Below the pieces are notes generated by a model. That model was not told the DNA's origin and did no database searches. It saw only the letters and a list, made by a program, of their open reading frames with translations. The translations under genes and the position numbers were made by a program. DNA of 64,000 bases from Chitinophaga caeni. GTDB taxonomy: Bacteria > Bacteroidota > Bacteroidia > Chitinophagales > Chitinophagaceae. Within the stretch, counting starts at the first letter, position 1. Every line of letters begins with the position of its first letter. The DNA lies in the NCBI RefSeq assembly GCF_002557795.1, contig NZ_CP023777.1, positions 248,001-312,000 of the forward strand, given 5' to 3'. Positions 10,001 through 18,581 of this stretch are shown piece after piece.

Positions 10001-10285
10001 CGCCCGATCCTGATGACCTCCTTCGCCTTTATTCTCGGTGTAATGCCGTTAATGTTTGCACATGGAGCAGGTGCAGCTTCCAGGGTAAATATTGGTTTCA
10101 CGGTAGTAGGTGGTATGTTAGCCGCCACGGTACTAGCCATCTTTACCGTACCTGTATTATACGTGTTAATAACAAGACTTGCATATGGTAAAACAAAACT
10201 TGCAGAACTTGAAGAAATGGGAAGAAAGAATCCTCCACCGGAAGATCACTTCAACCTGGATGAAGATGATGAAGATGAAAAATAA
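7079..10285 (+). CDS. RND multidrug efflux transporter, AcrB/HAE1 type
   Basis: A full-length (1068 residues) inner-membrane proton/drug antiporter. The N-terminal helix, the two large periplasmic loops and twelve transmembrane segments are all present. The proton-relay residues expected for the family are visible: the paired aspartates D409-D410 in the fourth helix (GIVVDDAIVVVEA) and lysine K943 in the tenth (GLAAKNAILIVEFA). The protein ends in a highly acidic tail (NLDEDDEDEK). It closes the operon with its adaptor and channel and is followed by a strong terminator. Family members export hydrophobic drugs, dyes, bile salts or flavonoids; which of these applies here cannot be told from sequence. 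Confidence 0.96.
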   Translation: MISKTFIERKNTTIVIAILLVIVGGICMLNLPIAQLPDIAPPVVEVRSNYIGANSNTVEETVTTPIENQINGTPGAMYIQSVSANDGSMSITVTFNLGTDADIATLDVQNRVNFALPSVPDDVRRTGVTTKKRSNDMLMVIAVKSPNGSHERAFLDNYVNIFIKPELARVAGVGDVNAFSQDYSMRIWLNPDKMAALGITTADVAAAISEQNVQVPAGIIGAPPAKQDQAFEYNVKVKGRLVTAEEFENIIVATNAKTGSLVRLKDVARTELGTFSYAIEIKADGQNGSGMAIYLEPGANALDVNDAVMAKMEELAKSFPPDMEWMIPFETTSFVKISIEEVIQTFIEALILVVLVVFIFLQNWRTTLVPILVIPVSIIGTFIFFQLLGFSINTLTLFGFVLAIGIVVDDAIVVVEAVQHHIDFDKMSPLDATYKAMSEVQAPVIAIALILASVFVPVAFIPGVSGQLYQQFALTIAFSVLLSAFLALTLTPALCAMMLRPAHLSKKSRGLNKFFYKFNKWFAKVTNRYGSQVNRAIKHSWVVLIMLAVIFTVTFYLFKTTPTTFIPQEDMGSMFIAIELPDAASSMRTRELTSRVNQVLSRDTSIQHFMGVTGINFIANAIKPNSATYFTQLKPWDTRYEYGDDIGKVVQRIQGQLYMMFPEATIIVIPAPTLRGLGTSSGFSFILEQKSGDDIAEFNRVLNEFLMKANQRPEIAQAYSFFSATTPEINVTVDRDKCKQMGVPVSSVFSTLQTYLGGLYVNDFTRFSRSFRVVLQADTSFRSNIDKLKTYYVKNVKGEMVPLSALVTYKTGSGAPVLNHFNLYRSIEIDGTNQQGYSSGDAIRALEEVAAQVLPSNFGYDWANISKQEIEAGNTSTIIFMLSILFVFLLLTALYESWSVPFSVLLAVPIALFGAILFLYLSKQANSVYSQIGLITLIGLAAKNAILIVEFAKVRVDEGIPLVEATIQAVKLRFRPILMTSFAFILGVMPLMFAHGAGAASRVNIGFTVVGGMLAATVLAIFTVPVLYVLITRLAYGKTKLAELEEMGRKNPPPEDHFNLDEDDEDEK

Positions 10286-10330
10286 CAGGTTGAATACCAG
10301 CAGATATTGCTATTTCAGGGTACCTTATAT

Positions 10331-10369
10331 AAGCGGTTGAGTCCTTAGGGCTCAACCGCTTCCTTTTTT
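10331..10369 (+). terminator. Intrinsic terminator of the RND operon
   Basis: A perfect 11-bp stem (AAGCGGTTGAG with its complement) around a 9-base loop, followed by TCCTTTTTT. It lies 46 bases past the stop codon of the pump gene. Confidence 0.9.
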
Positions 10370-10512
10370 AAGAACAGTGGAACTTATCCCAGTCAAATAG
10401 ACCAGGGGATGAAATGTATATTTCTGTCCTGTTACTTTAACATTATTTACAAAGATTTTAGCCTCTAATTCCTTATTATTACAGCGAAAATGGAAGGTAA
10501 AATCTAACAGGC

Positions 10513-11838
10513 ATGTCTACAGAAGTGATTAAACAGTTGCAAGAGGCGGTAGCATTCTCGCCCAATAATGTTCCATTGCGTGTACATTTAGCTCAAGTAT
10601 TATTACAGTCATTCGATTATACACAAGCGGAAGAACAATTCCGCAAGGCTTTAGAATTAGATCCGCAACATGAAGCCGCACAATTAGGCTTAGCGAGAAC
10701 ATTCTTTCAACAGCAAAAATATACAGTGGCCATCGTTGTACTGGAACAGTTAGAACAACAGAATCCCCAGCATTTCGATGCATTGCTCCTGCATTGCCGC
10801 ATCTTGGTAAAAGAAAATGCATTAAGGGAAGCAAAAGATATTTATCAACTACTACTCGATCTCAACCCACAGTTCCGCGATGAAGAACTAGATAGTAAGT
10901 TCAGGCTCACCGCGCAACAACCAAGTTTTACAGGTGACGATGAGGAAGATATGGAAGATTCTCAAAGCGCCTTTATGATTGAGAAACCCAACATGAATTT
11001 CTCCGATGTTGGCGGTATGGAAAGGGAAAAACAAGAAATTGAACTGAAAATTATTAAACCGCTCCAGTTCCCGGATCTATATAAAGCTTATGGCAAAAAA
11101 GCCGGCGGGGGTATCTTGTTATACGGCCCCCCGGGCTGTGGTAAAACGTACTTGGCTAAAGCTACGGCAGGACAAATCAATGCTGAATTTATCAGTGTCG
11201 GGATACACGATATCCTCGATATGTGGGTAGGTAACAGCGAAAAAAATCTACATGCATTGTTTGAACTAGCCCGGCAAAACAAACCCTGCGTTTTATTTTT
11301 TGACGAGGTAGATGCACTCGGCGCAAACAGGAATACCATGAAAAATAACGGTAGCCATCTAATCAATCAATTCTTATCGGAGATGGACGGCATTACCGCC
11401 AATAACGATGATATCCTGATCATCGGTGCAACCAATGCCCCTTGGCATTTAGATCCCGCTTTCCGCAGGCCGGGTAGATTTGACAGGATCATCTTCGTTG
11501 AACCACCGGCACAACAAGGCCGGGAAGAAATACTGAAAATCCACCTCAAGGGCAAACCTGTCGATGATATTGATTATACATCTATCGCGAAAAATACGAA
11601 TGGGTATTCAGGAGCCGACCTTAAGGCGATCATCGATATTGCAACGGAAGATAAATTATTAGAAGCCTTGCAAACCGGTAAGCCGCAACCCATTACCCAG
11701 AAAGACTTGTTAAAGGCTAGCAAAAACCATAAGGCAACTACCCGGGAATGGTTCAATACAGCCCGTAATTATGCCATGTATTCCAACGAATCCGGCATAT
11801 ACAACGAAGTATTGAAATATCTAAATATTAAAAAATAA
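10513..11838 (+). CDS. TPR-AAA+ ATPase
   Basis: A protein of 441 residues that joins N-terminal tetratricopeptide repeats (about 5-120) to one AAA+ module of the p97/FtsH type. Visible motifs are Walker A GPPGCGKT (205-212), Walker B LFFDEVDAL with D264-E265, a sensor-1 asparagine in IGATNAP, and arginine fingers in FRRPGRFDR (R318, R319, R322). The C-terminal lid contains GYSGADLKAII. No protease domain, membrane helix or second AAA ring is present, so it is probably a hexameric remodelling ATPase that takes targets through its TPRs. A TPR membrane protein follows after 2 bases and is its likely partner. I know of no characterised function for this pair. Confidence 0.9.
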   Translation: MSTEVIKQLQEAVAFSPNNVPLRVHLAQVLLQSFDYTQAEEQFRKALELDPQHEAAQLGLARTFFQQQKYTVAIVVLEQLEQQNPQHFDALLLHCRILVKENALREAKDIYQLLLDLNPQFRDEELDSKFRLTAQQPSFTGDDEEDMEDSQSAFMIEKPNMNFSDVGGMEREKQEIELKIIKPLQFPDLYKAYGKKAGGGILLYGPPGCGKTYLAKATAGQINAEFISVGIHDILDMWVGNSEKNLHALFELARQNKPCVLFFDEVDALGANRNTMKNNGSHLINQFLSEMDGITANNDDILIIGATNAPWHLDPAFRRPGRFDRIIFVEPPAQQGREEILKIHLKGKPVDDIDYTSIAKNTNGYSGADLKAIIDIATEDKLLEALQTGKPQPITQKDLLKASKNHKATTREWFNTARNYAMYSNESGIYNEVLKYLNIKK

Positions 11839-11840
11839 GC

Positions 11841-13061
11841 ATGGCCGAGTTACTAAAAAGGGCGTGGATATTACTAGAACAGAACCGGTTCCAAGAAGCC
11901 ATCAATACGTTGCATGACTATTTAGGTGAATATAGCAATGATGTGGAAGCGCTTTACATGTTGGCAGTTTGTTATTTAGAAAGCGAACGCTACCAAGATG
12001 CCCATAATATCATAGAAGCAGCATTAGCAATAGATCCGGGAGATTCCAGGTTGCATTACCTGAAAGCTCGCTACATGATGGATCAAAAAAAATATAAGGA
12101 TGCTGAACTACATATCAGCGATGCGATTGCCATCGATCCTACTGTTCCTACTTACTATGCTACGTGGAGCCAATTACTCTTATTTCAAAAAAAATTCCAA
12201 GAGGCGCTAACAAAAGCTGAAGAAGGACTCTCTTTTAACCCGGAGGATGAAACCTGTCTTAATTTGCGTTCACACGCACTGTTTAACCTCGATCAAAAAG
12301 AAGCTGCCTTCGAAGGTTTATACGAAGCCTTGGAGCATAATCCCGAGAATGCTTACACCCATGCCAACATCGGATGGAAAACGCTCGAAGCAGGGAATCA
12401 TAACAAGGCCTTAGAGCATTTTAGGGAAGCCTTGAGGAAGGACCCTAATTCGCAATGGGCAAAGATGGGTATGGCGCAGGCGATGAAAGCCAAATATTGG
12501 TTATACCGGTTATACTTAAAATACTCCTTCTTCATGAGCCGGCAGGGTGGGCGAAGACAATGGTTCATTATTGGCGGTGTTTACCTTGCATCGAGATTGT
12601 TAGGCGAATTATCCATTTGGTTGCAAGTCATTTTATTCGTGATCATCGCCTCGACTTGGTTAATTACGCCGATAAGCAATTTGTTCTTGCGTATGAATCC
12701 CTACGGCAAATTCCTACTCACGAAAAACGACTTAAATACAGCGGCATACGTTGGATTATTATTAGCCACTTCGGTTGTTTGCGGGATTACTTATGCATTT
12801 ACCGACCAGGATTTCTTACTCACCGCTTGCGTATACGCCGCGATGATGATGATCCCGATGGGTTCTATGAATGTTCCGGAAAGTAAAAAAGGTAAAAATA
12901 TATTAAAAGGTATCACGGCTTTAACTGCCATGGCCGCCGTATACGGCATCATTGCAACAGCGCAATTTAATAGTATAGATATTTTTGCATTCTGGTTGCC
13001 GTTTATATTGCTATTTATTTACCAGGTTGTAACAAATATTCTTATATCGAGGGAGTCCTAG
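11841..13061 (+). CDS. TPR-repeat integral membrane protein
   Basis: The start codon comes two bases after the stop of the TPR-AAA+ gene, so the two are translationally linked. The first 215 or so residues are a run of five to six tetratricopeptide repeats (for example ALYMLAVCYLESERYQDAHNI, LEHFREALRKDPNSQWAKMG). The C-terminal half is hydrophobic with about five or six transmembrane segments (from about 235 to 400, such as FVIIASTWLITPI and FWLPFILLFIYQVV). There is no signal peptide, so the TPR part should face the cytoplasm, where the AAA+ protein could dock through TPR-TPR contacts. Function unknown. Confidence 0.85.
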   Translation: MAELLKRAWILLEQNRFQEAINTLHDYLGEYSNDVEALYMLAVCYLESERYQDAHNIIEAALAIDPGDSRLHYLKARYMMDQKKYKDAELHISDAIAIDPTVPTYYATWSQLLLFQKKFQEALTKAEEGLSFNPEDETCLNLRSHALFNLDQKEAAFEGLYEALEHNPENAYTHANIGWKTLEAGNHNKALEHFREALRKDPNSQWAKMGMAQAMKAKYWLYRLYLKYSFFMSRQGGRRQWFIIGGVYLASRLLGELSIWLQVILFVIIASTWLITPISNLFLRMNPYGKFLLTKNDLNTAAYVGLLLATSVVCGITYAFTDQDFLLTACVYAAMMMIPMGSMNVPESKKGKNILKGITALTAMAAVYGIIATAQFNSIDIFAFWLPFILLFIYQVVTNILISRES

Positions 13062-13117
13062 TAGATATACTCAGCATATCAATTTCCCCCGGGGCAGCTT
13101 TACTTATAATACAAAAA

Positions 13118-13450
13118 CATTGTTGTCCGACTAAAAATGCTTTAAAGGTACTTGAATTCCTTACCTGGTCAAGGATATAAGCGAAGGATGACCTATTCAA
13201 AATCCCGGGTAAGCCCCGCCGAGAAAACCGTTAAACTTCGCATTTTTAATATCGAACGGTAGCTGGGCCATACGGTAGTACAAAAGCTGGATCGAGCGAT
13301 CAAATTGGTGGCCGTAATGGCCAATTTGTGCCCTTTTTTGATAGCTTTTTTGGGCAAGCAAAAAAGAACAAGAAACGAGCAGATGAACATTGAATCGAAC
13401 TATTGAGGGATCAAATTGCTCCCCGGTTAAAATTTAGTCGGACAATAATG
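13118..13450 (-). mobile_element. MITE-like element, copy 1 (333 bp)
   Basis: Bounded by inverted ends: CATTGTTGTCCGACTAAA on the left and the complement of CATTATTGTCCGACTAAA on the right. The 9 bases outside the ends are ATACAAAAA (13109-13117) and ATTCAAAAA (13451-13459), a target duplication with one mismatch. Orientation is opposite to copies 2 and 3. By eye it is closely similar to copy 2 over its whole length and has the same length. No transposase is encoded. It sits between the convergent TPR membrane gene and pgl, so it interrupts no gene. Confidence 0.88.
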
Positions 13451-13479
13451 ATTCAAAAACTGTTCAACAGTATCCCTAT

Positions 13480-13525
13480 AATATTTGAAGCCTTGAAAAT
13501 CAAAAACTTTCAAGGCTTCAATATT
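13480..13525 (-). terminator. Terminator-like hairpin after pgl
   Basis: A 12-bp perfect stem (13487-13498 with 13508-13519), extended by AATATT on both sides, lies 15 bases past the pgl stop. It has no long T run on the minus strand, so it may be a weak terminator or a 3'-end protecting hairpin for the gnd-zwf-pgl transcript. Confidence 0.65.
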
Positions 13526-13539
13526 AAAATCCAACAAAC

Positions 13540-14265
13540 TTACCGATCCAAGGCTGCCGCGGCTGCTTCATCAACAAACCAATGCAATTCCCCGTTTACC
13601 GGTTTAATTATTTGCGAAGGAAATTTATCGACATTATACGCACCTTCAATAACTTCATGCAAAGTCATGGCCTTGTTATCTCCCGTGGCTAAGAATACGA
13701 TGCAGGCAGATTGATTCACTACAGGTGCAGTCAAGGTGATGCGGTACATATCTTGCGCTTCCAGGAAAAATGCATCGGCCCATTTCTTCTTTTCATGGAT
13801 GATAGGCGTACCCGGGAATAACGATAAGGTATGACCATCATCCCCCATGCCCAGTAGAACAAGATCGAAGGTTGTTTCTTCTCCCTTGAAATATTGATGC
13901 AAGGTTGCTTCATATTCCTTGGCTGCTACTTTCGGATCACGATCGGTTAGCATGGGATGGATATTCCCAGCTAAAACGGGAACATGATTCAGCAATACAT
14001 CGAAAGCCATTTTCGCATTATTGCGGGCATCCTCAAATGGAACAGCCCTTTCATCACCCCAGAAAAAATGCAACTTCTGCCATTCGATCATATCGCGGTA
14101 AGGCGCTTTAGCCAACAACGTATATAAAGCTTTCGGCGTATTGCCACCGGAAAGCACGAATGTAAAACGTTCCTTGGTTTGCAATACAGATTGGATGTAA
14201 TTGCATAACCAAGCCGCGAGATTTTCAGAAAGTTGTTGTGCATCTTTCGCTACATGTAATTCCAT
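13540..14265 (-). CDS. pgl: 6-phosphogluconolactonase
   Basis: Hydrolyses 6-phosphogluconolactone to 6-phosphogluconate, the second step of the oxidative pentose phosphate pathway. At 241 residues it has the usual length of the DevB/SOL type. Characteristic sequences are FVLSGGNTPKALYTLL near residue 35, FFWGDERAVPFEDARNN around 68-85, and LLGMGDDGHTLSLFPGTP near 137-155. It is the last gene of a minus-strand operon with zwf 31 bp upstream and gnd before that, so all enzymes of the oxidative branch are made from one transcript. Cytoplasmic. The identification is secure. Confidence 0.96.
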   Translation of the reverse strand: MELHVAKDAQQLSENLAAWLCNYIQSVLQTKERFTFVLSGGNTPKALYTLLAKAPYRDMIEWQKLHFFWGDERAVPFEDARNNAKMAFDVLLNHVPVLAGNIHPMLTDRDPKVAAKEYEATLHQYFKGEETTFDLVLLGMGDDGHTLSLFPGTPIIHEKKKWADAFFLEAQDMYRITLTAPVVNQSACIVFLATGDNKAMTLHEVIEGAYNVDKFPSQIIKPVNGELHWFVDEAAAAALDR

Positions 14266-14296
14266 GAAATGTATTTACAGGTAAAAATCAATTTTA

Positions 14297-15808
14297 TTAA
14301 GCCTTTGGATTGGCAATATTAATCCAGGCATGACCATCCTTGGCAATCAATGCGTCTGCATCTTCCGGCCCCCAGGAGCCCGGGGCATAATTTGGAAAAT
14401 CTTGCGGGGCACGTGCTTGCCATGTTTCCAAGATCGGCATAATTACTTTCCATGCCGCCTCTACCTGGTCTGCTCTCATGAATAGGGTGGCATCCCCTTC
14501 CATCACGTCAAGCAATAAGGTTTCGTATGCTTCAGGCGTATGTTCGGAATATGCTTCATCGTAATTAAAGATCATATTCACCGGGTCCAGGGTCATATTT
14601 TGGCCCGGGCGTTTTGCCTGGAAGCGGATACGGATATCCATCTCCGGTTGAATGCTGATCGTTAAGCGGTTAGGGCGCCAAGTTTCAGCAGATTCTGCCG
14701 GGAAGGCGTAATGCGGCGCCTGGCGGAACTGCAAGGTGATGTGTGTTGCTTTCTCATTCATATACTTACCGGTACGGATATAGAATGGAACGCCTTGCCA
14801 GCGCCAGTTATCGATATAAAATTTAACAGCGGCATATGTTTCTACTTCAGACTTCGGATCTACTCCTTTTTCTTCACGGTAACCTACTACTTGCCTGCCT
14901 TTCATCCATCCACCGCCATACTGTCCGCGTACTGAATAATCGTGTACTTCATCCTTCTCTATGCGGCGGATAGCATTCAATACATCTACTTTCTTATTAC
15001 GGATTTCGTTGGCATCGAATGAGACGGGCGCTTCCATGCCGATCATGCACAGCAATTGCAGGATGTGGTTTTGCACCATATCCCTGAGGGCCCCGGAATG
15101 CTCATAATAGCCGCCACGGCCTTCTAAACCCACGCTTTCCGCTGCCGTTATCTGTACATGTTCAATAAAGCTCCTGTTCCAAACCGGCTCAAACAAAGCA
15201 TTTGCAAAACGTAATGCCAGGATATTCTGCACGGTTTCTTTACCGAGATAATGATCGATCCGGTAAATCTGGTCTTCTGCGAATATACTGCCCAGCAATG
15301 TATTCAGTTCCTTAGCAGATTCTAGATCGTGCCCGAAAGGCTTTTCCACCACGATGCGGGTGCATTTTTTGTCTGCGCAGAGGTTGAGCGCACCAAGTTT
15401 CGGAACGATCTCCGGCACTAATTGGGGCGCTACTGCCAAATAGAAGATCACGTTAGGATGTGTTCCCCATGCGGCTTCTTTCTCTTTCACTATTTGGGAG
15501 ATGCTTTCATAACTCCCGTCTTTTTCCGCATCTAGTTGTAAATAGCTAACATGTTGGAAAAACTCGGTAAGGTGATTGCCGCCTTTTGCATTTTTACGAG
15601 AAAATTTACCGATACCGTCTACTAAACGCGCGCGGTAATCTTCATGGCTATAGTCAGTTCTACCGATTCCTACAATTTCGAATTGTTCAGGCATCCATTC
15701 ATCCAGGAACAAGTTGTACAAGGCAGGAGTCAATTTCCTCAAGTTCAGGTCGCCACTTCCTCCGAAAATAAATACGATGGAGGCCGGTGGACGTTTATGG
15801 TGTAACAT
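14297..15808 (-). CDS. zwf: Glucose-6-phosphate 1-dehydrogenase
   Basis: Oxidises glucose 6-phosphate to 6-phosphogluconolactone with NADP, producing NADPH. The 503-residue length is normal. The N-terminal nucleotide-binding signature is [20 protein letters not shown]. The substrate-binding and catalytic motif [19 protein letters not shown] contains the active-site aspartate, histidine and lysine, and [13 protein letters not shown] is also present. It lies between gnd (29 bp upstream) and pgl (31 bp downstream) on the minus strand. The first ATG places the Rossmann motif near residue 14, as expected for the family. Confidence 0.97.
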   Translation of the reverse strand: MLHHKRPPASIVFIFGGSGDLNLRKLTPALYNLFLDEWMPEQFEIVGIGRTDYSHEDYRARLVDGIGKFSRKNAKGGNHLTEFFQHVSYLQLDAEKDGSYESISQIVKEKEAAWGTHPNVIFYLAVAPQLVPEIVPKLGALNLCADKKCTRIVVEKPFGHDLESAKELNTLLGSIFAEDQIYRIDHYLGKETVQNILALRFANALFEPVWNRSFIEHVQITAAESVGLEGRGGYYEHSGALRDMVQNHILQLLCMIGMEAPVSFDANEIRNKKVDVLNAIRRIEKDEVHDYSVRGQYGGGWMKGRQVVGYREEKGVDPKSEVETYAAVKFYIDNWRWQGVPFYIRTGKYMNEKATHITLQFRQAPHYAFPAESAETWRPNRLTISIQPEMDIRIRFQAKRPGQNMTLDPVNMIFNYDEAYSEHTPEAYETLLLDVMEGDATLFMRADQVEAAWKVIMPILETWQARAPQDFPNYAPGSWGPEDADALIAKDGHAWINIANPKA

Positions 15809-15837
15809 GATCAGTTAATATGTAAGATAAAAATGAT

Positions 15838-17253
15838 TTAGTGTGATTGCCATTCGGTATGGAAAGTACCCGGCATGTCGATCCTTTTATAAGTATGCGC
15901 ACCGAAATAATCCCTTTGAGCTTGTACCATGTTAGTACTCATCCGGGCGCTTCTGAAAGCATCAAAATAAGATAAGGCAGCCAAGAATCCCGGTGAAGCG
16001 ATACCGTTTAATGCGGCATAAGCAATCACGGAGCGGGTGCCATCTACCTTGGTTTTAACGATACTTGCCATCCCTTCATCCAATAAGATATTTACTAAAG
16101 CAGGGTTGGCGGTAAATGCCTTGAAGAAGTCTTCCAACAAGGTGGAGCGGATAATACATCCACCACGCCATACGCGGACTACTTCCGGCATATCGATATC
16201 CATTGCCAGCTCTTTGGAAGCGGTTTGCAACATTGCCAAACCTTGAGCATAACTCATGATAGTAGCGAATTGCAGCGCATCCCAAACTTCGGAAACGAAA
16301 GTGTCTATATCTCCCGGAATATTGGTAGGCACCACCGGGTAGATTTTCGAGGCATCCAGGCGCTCTTCCTGCAAGGAAGAAATGTTCCTGGCAGCTACGG
16401 CAGCATCGATAACGGTAACGGGGACCGGTAAATCTAAAGCATCTTGCGAGGTCCATTTACCTGTTCCTTTGGCCCCGGCCCTATCATCGATCATATCGAG
16501 CAGGCGATTACCAGTTTTATCGTCAGGTTGTAAGAAAATATCCTTGGTGATTTCCAGCAGGAAAGAAGGTTGTTCCTTGTTCCAACGGGCAAAAATATCG
16601 TGTAGTTGATCGTTATCCAGTTTGGCCCCATATTTCATCAACGCATAGGCTTCGCTGATCAGCTCCATGATTCCGTACTCGATGCCGTTATGCACCATCT
16701 TAACGAAATGACCGGCGCCACCTTTTCCAAGGTAGGCTACGCATGGGCTATCGCCAACTTTTGCCGCGATAGATTCCAAGATGGGCTTTAAATGTGCATA
16801 GGCTTCCTTATCGCCACCGGGCATAATGCTCGGACCCGTGCGGGCGCCATGCTCTCCACCGGAGATACCAACACCTATAAAATGAATGCCCTGTTCCTTT
16901 AATGCATTAGCCCTGCGGAGCGTATCGGTATAATGGGTGTTCCCACCATCCATGATTACATCACCCGGTTCTAATAAAGGGATGAGAGATTCGATGACAT
17001 CATCCACCGGCTTACCGGCAGGCACCAACATCATCAGTTTCCTGGGGCTTTTCAAGCTTTTCACCATTTCTGAAAGCTCGTTCACACCCTTCACGGTTGT
17101 ACCGGGGGTGGCGGCTTGCTCGGTGGCTTGAGTTTTTTCACTGTCTTTATCGAACCCGATTACCGAGAAACCGTGATCCGCGACATTGAGTAAAAGGTTA
17201 CGGCCCATTACGCCTAACCCAATCATTCCAAAATCGTATAAGCTGTTTGCCAT
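15838..17253 (-). CDS. gnd: 6-phosphogluconate dehydrogenase (decarboxylating)
   Basis: Converts 6-phosphogluconate to ribulose 5-phosphate and CO2 while reducing NADP. The 471 residues match the long dimeric class. The N-terminal Rossmann motif GLGVMGRNLLLN sits at about 13-24. The substrate-binding sequence ISGGEHGARTGPSIMPGG and the catalytic region GHFVKMVHNGIEYG are intact. It is the promoter-proximal gene of gnd-zwf-pgl, an order reversed with respect to the reaction sequence. The cluster supplies NADPH and pentoses. Identification certain. Confidence 0.97.
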   Translation of the reverse strand: MANSLYDFGMIGLGVMGRNLLLNVADHGFSVIGFDKDSEKTQATEQAATPGTTVKGVNELSEMVKSLKSPRKLMMLVPAGKPVDDVIESLIPLLEPGDVIMDGGNTHYTDTLRRANALKEQGIHFIGVGISGGEHGARTGPSIMPGGDKEAYAHLKPILESIAAKVGDSPCVAYLGKGGAGHFVKMVHNGIEYGIMELISEAYALMKYGAKLDNDQLHDIFARWNKEQPSFLLEITKDIFLQPDDKTGNRLLDMIDDRAGAKGTGKWTSQDALDLPVPVTVIDAAVAARNISSLQEERLDASKIYPVVPTNIPGDIDTFVSEVWDALQFATIMSYAQGLAMLQTASKELAMDIDMPEVVRVWRGGCIIRSTLLEDFFKAFTANPALVNILLDEGMASIVKTKVDGTRSVIAYAALNGIASPGFLAALSYFDAFRSARMSTNMVQAQRDYFGAHTYKRIDMPGTFHTEWQSH

Positions 17254-17281
17254 AAAGTTTAATCGCTAGACTATGATCCGA

Positions 17282-17311
17282 CAAAATTAGGCTTTTTAGT
17301 GGAAGGTCAAG
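17282..17311 (-). promoter_or_regulatory. Predicted Bacteroidota-type promoter of gnd-zwf-pgl
   Basis: On the minus strand TAATTTTG (17282-17289) fits the TAnnTTTG -7 consensus of the phylum exactly. CTTG (17308-17311) stands in the -33 position, 18 bases away. The gnd ATG is 28 bases past the -7 box. Confidence 0.5.
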
Positions 17312-17478
17312 GTTTTAGCCTAAAGTCTTGATTTTAAGGAACGCTTGGCCCTAGTATTACCGCCACGTAAAAACAGCCACCATGGCACTTATACAAGATT
17401 TCTACCCGGTAAAAAATAAAAACCAGGCACTTGTCATTTAATAAAAAAGAAGCATTTAGCAAGGGTTGACAATAATCT

Positions 17479-18429
17479 TTACAATCCTATTTCAATGACC
17501 GTTTTACCACGGGCCTTCCCGTTTTTACTGAGGGCCACTGCTTCGGGAGCTTCTTTTAGGGAAATGATATTTCCCACGGGCACGATGATTTTCTGTTGAT
17601 CTATCATATTAGATAATTCGTCCAAGGCTTCGGGACTACCCTTGGTTTCAAAATTACCGCCTTTGAGCCCTTTAGACCGGATGGCTTCGGCATTAGCCAC
17701 GAATAAAGTTGTGAGGGCGGTGCCACCGGGTTTTACTAAACCGCACATTTTATCAAACTCCTCCGCATTGCTCACGAGGTCAATTAATCCGTCTACCCCT
17801 TCCGGATGTTTTACCTGCGCTTGGGGAATTACAGGGGCCTTCGTATGATCTATGATTTCCTTGGCGCCGAGATCCAGCATTCTTTGATAATTAGCCGGGC
17901 TGGCAGTAACAACCGTATAAAGACCAAGGGCTGCCGCAATTTCGGTGGTAAAGGAACCTACGCCCCCCGTTGCTCCAACAATCAATAGTTTTTGGCCAGG
18001 TTTTAACCCCAGCTTTTCCAGCAATTGCATGGCCGTCATACCCGCGGTAGGGATTGCGGCTGCCGTTGTCAGGGGAATAGATTTGGGGGCGATGGTAATA
18101 CCCACCTTCTCGGGAACGCTGATATATTCCGCATAAGAGCCTTCCCCGATGGGCTTATGAATAAACTGGCCGTAAACTTTATCACCCGCTTGGAAACGCG
18201 TGACTCCCTCGCCTACTTCCTCCACGATCCCGGCGCCATCAACCCCCATAATTAGAGGGAAAACATGCGGCATATGTCCCTCCATAATACCATCCGTCAG
18301 TTTCCAATCGTAAGGATTCATACCGGCTGCGGCCATCTTAACGAGGATATGACCGGGGGAAACTTGGGGCTTGGGGAGTTCCATCAATTCCGGGGTGGAC
18401 TTAAAGGCTTTTACGGCAACAGCTTTCAT
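17479..18429 (-). CDS. NADP-dependent zinc-less oxidoreductase (quinone-reductase-like MDR)
   Basis: A 316-residue medium-chain dehydrogenase/reductase. The GroES-like N-terminal domain has GMNPYDWKLTDG and GVDGAGIVEEVGEGV. The cofactor-binding fold has the GATGGVG dinucleotide motif (LLIVGATGGVGSFTTEIAA, around 150). The cysteine/histidine pattern of catalytic or structural zinc sites is absent, which places it with quinone oxidoreductases and related enone reductases. It stands alone, divergent from the YD-repeat gene. Substrate unknown; reduction of quinones or unsaturated carbonyls with NADPH is what the family usually does. Confidence 0.88.
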   Translation of the reverse strand: MKAVAVKAFKSTPELMELPKPQVSPGHILVKMAAAGMNPYDWKLTDGIMEGHMPHVFPLIMGVDGAGIVEEVGEGVTRFQAGDKVYGQFIHKPIGEGSYAEYISVPEKVGITIAPKSIPLTTAAAIPTAGMTAMQLLEKLGLKPGQKLLIVGATGGVGSFTTEIAAALGLYTVVTASPANYQRMLDLGAKEIIDHTKAPVIPQAQVKHPEGVDGLIDLVSNAEEFDKMCGLVKPGGTALTTLFVANAEAIRSKGLKGGNFETKGSPEALDELSNMIDQQKIIVPVGNIISLKEAPEAVALSKNGKARGKTVIEIGL

Positions 18430-18529
18430 GGCATTCTATTTTAACATTATTCTTGAAGCAGATATATAAATATATTGAATTAGTGTTGATATTCATTTCT
18501 ACTGCATAAAAAATACCAAAATATCAGTA

Positions 18530-18560
18530 TTGTTAAACAACACTAAAATGAGAATCTTTG
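18530..18560 (+). promoter_or_regulatory. Possible promoter of the YD-repeat-like gene
   Basis: AATCTTTG at 18553-18560 differs in one position from TAnnTTTG. TTG at 18530-18532 lies 20 bases upstream. The ATG at 18582 would give a short leader. Weak evidence. Confidence 0.3.
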
Positions 18561-18581
18561 TTCTTTACAATCACCTACAAT

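Noticed and set aside
9655..10140. Long minus-strand ORF (161 codons) inside the RND pump gene
   Set aside because: Opposite strand of a strongly conserved membrane protein; composition rich in isoleucine and asparagine typical of shadows of hydrophobic helices.
12455..12886. Plus-strand ORF of 143 codons inside the TPR membrane protein gene
   Set aside because: Same strand, other frame, no start context; the overlapping frame has clear TPR and membrane pattern.
13193..13390. Minus-strand ORF (MFICSFLVLFCLPKK...) and its counterpart at 28390-28611
   Set aside because: Both lie inside the MITE-like elements. In copy 3 the same reading is broken by a frame shift after the lysine run, and another frame is the better conserved one. 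Treated as element sequence, not as a gene.
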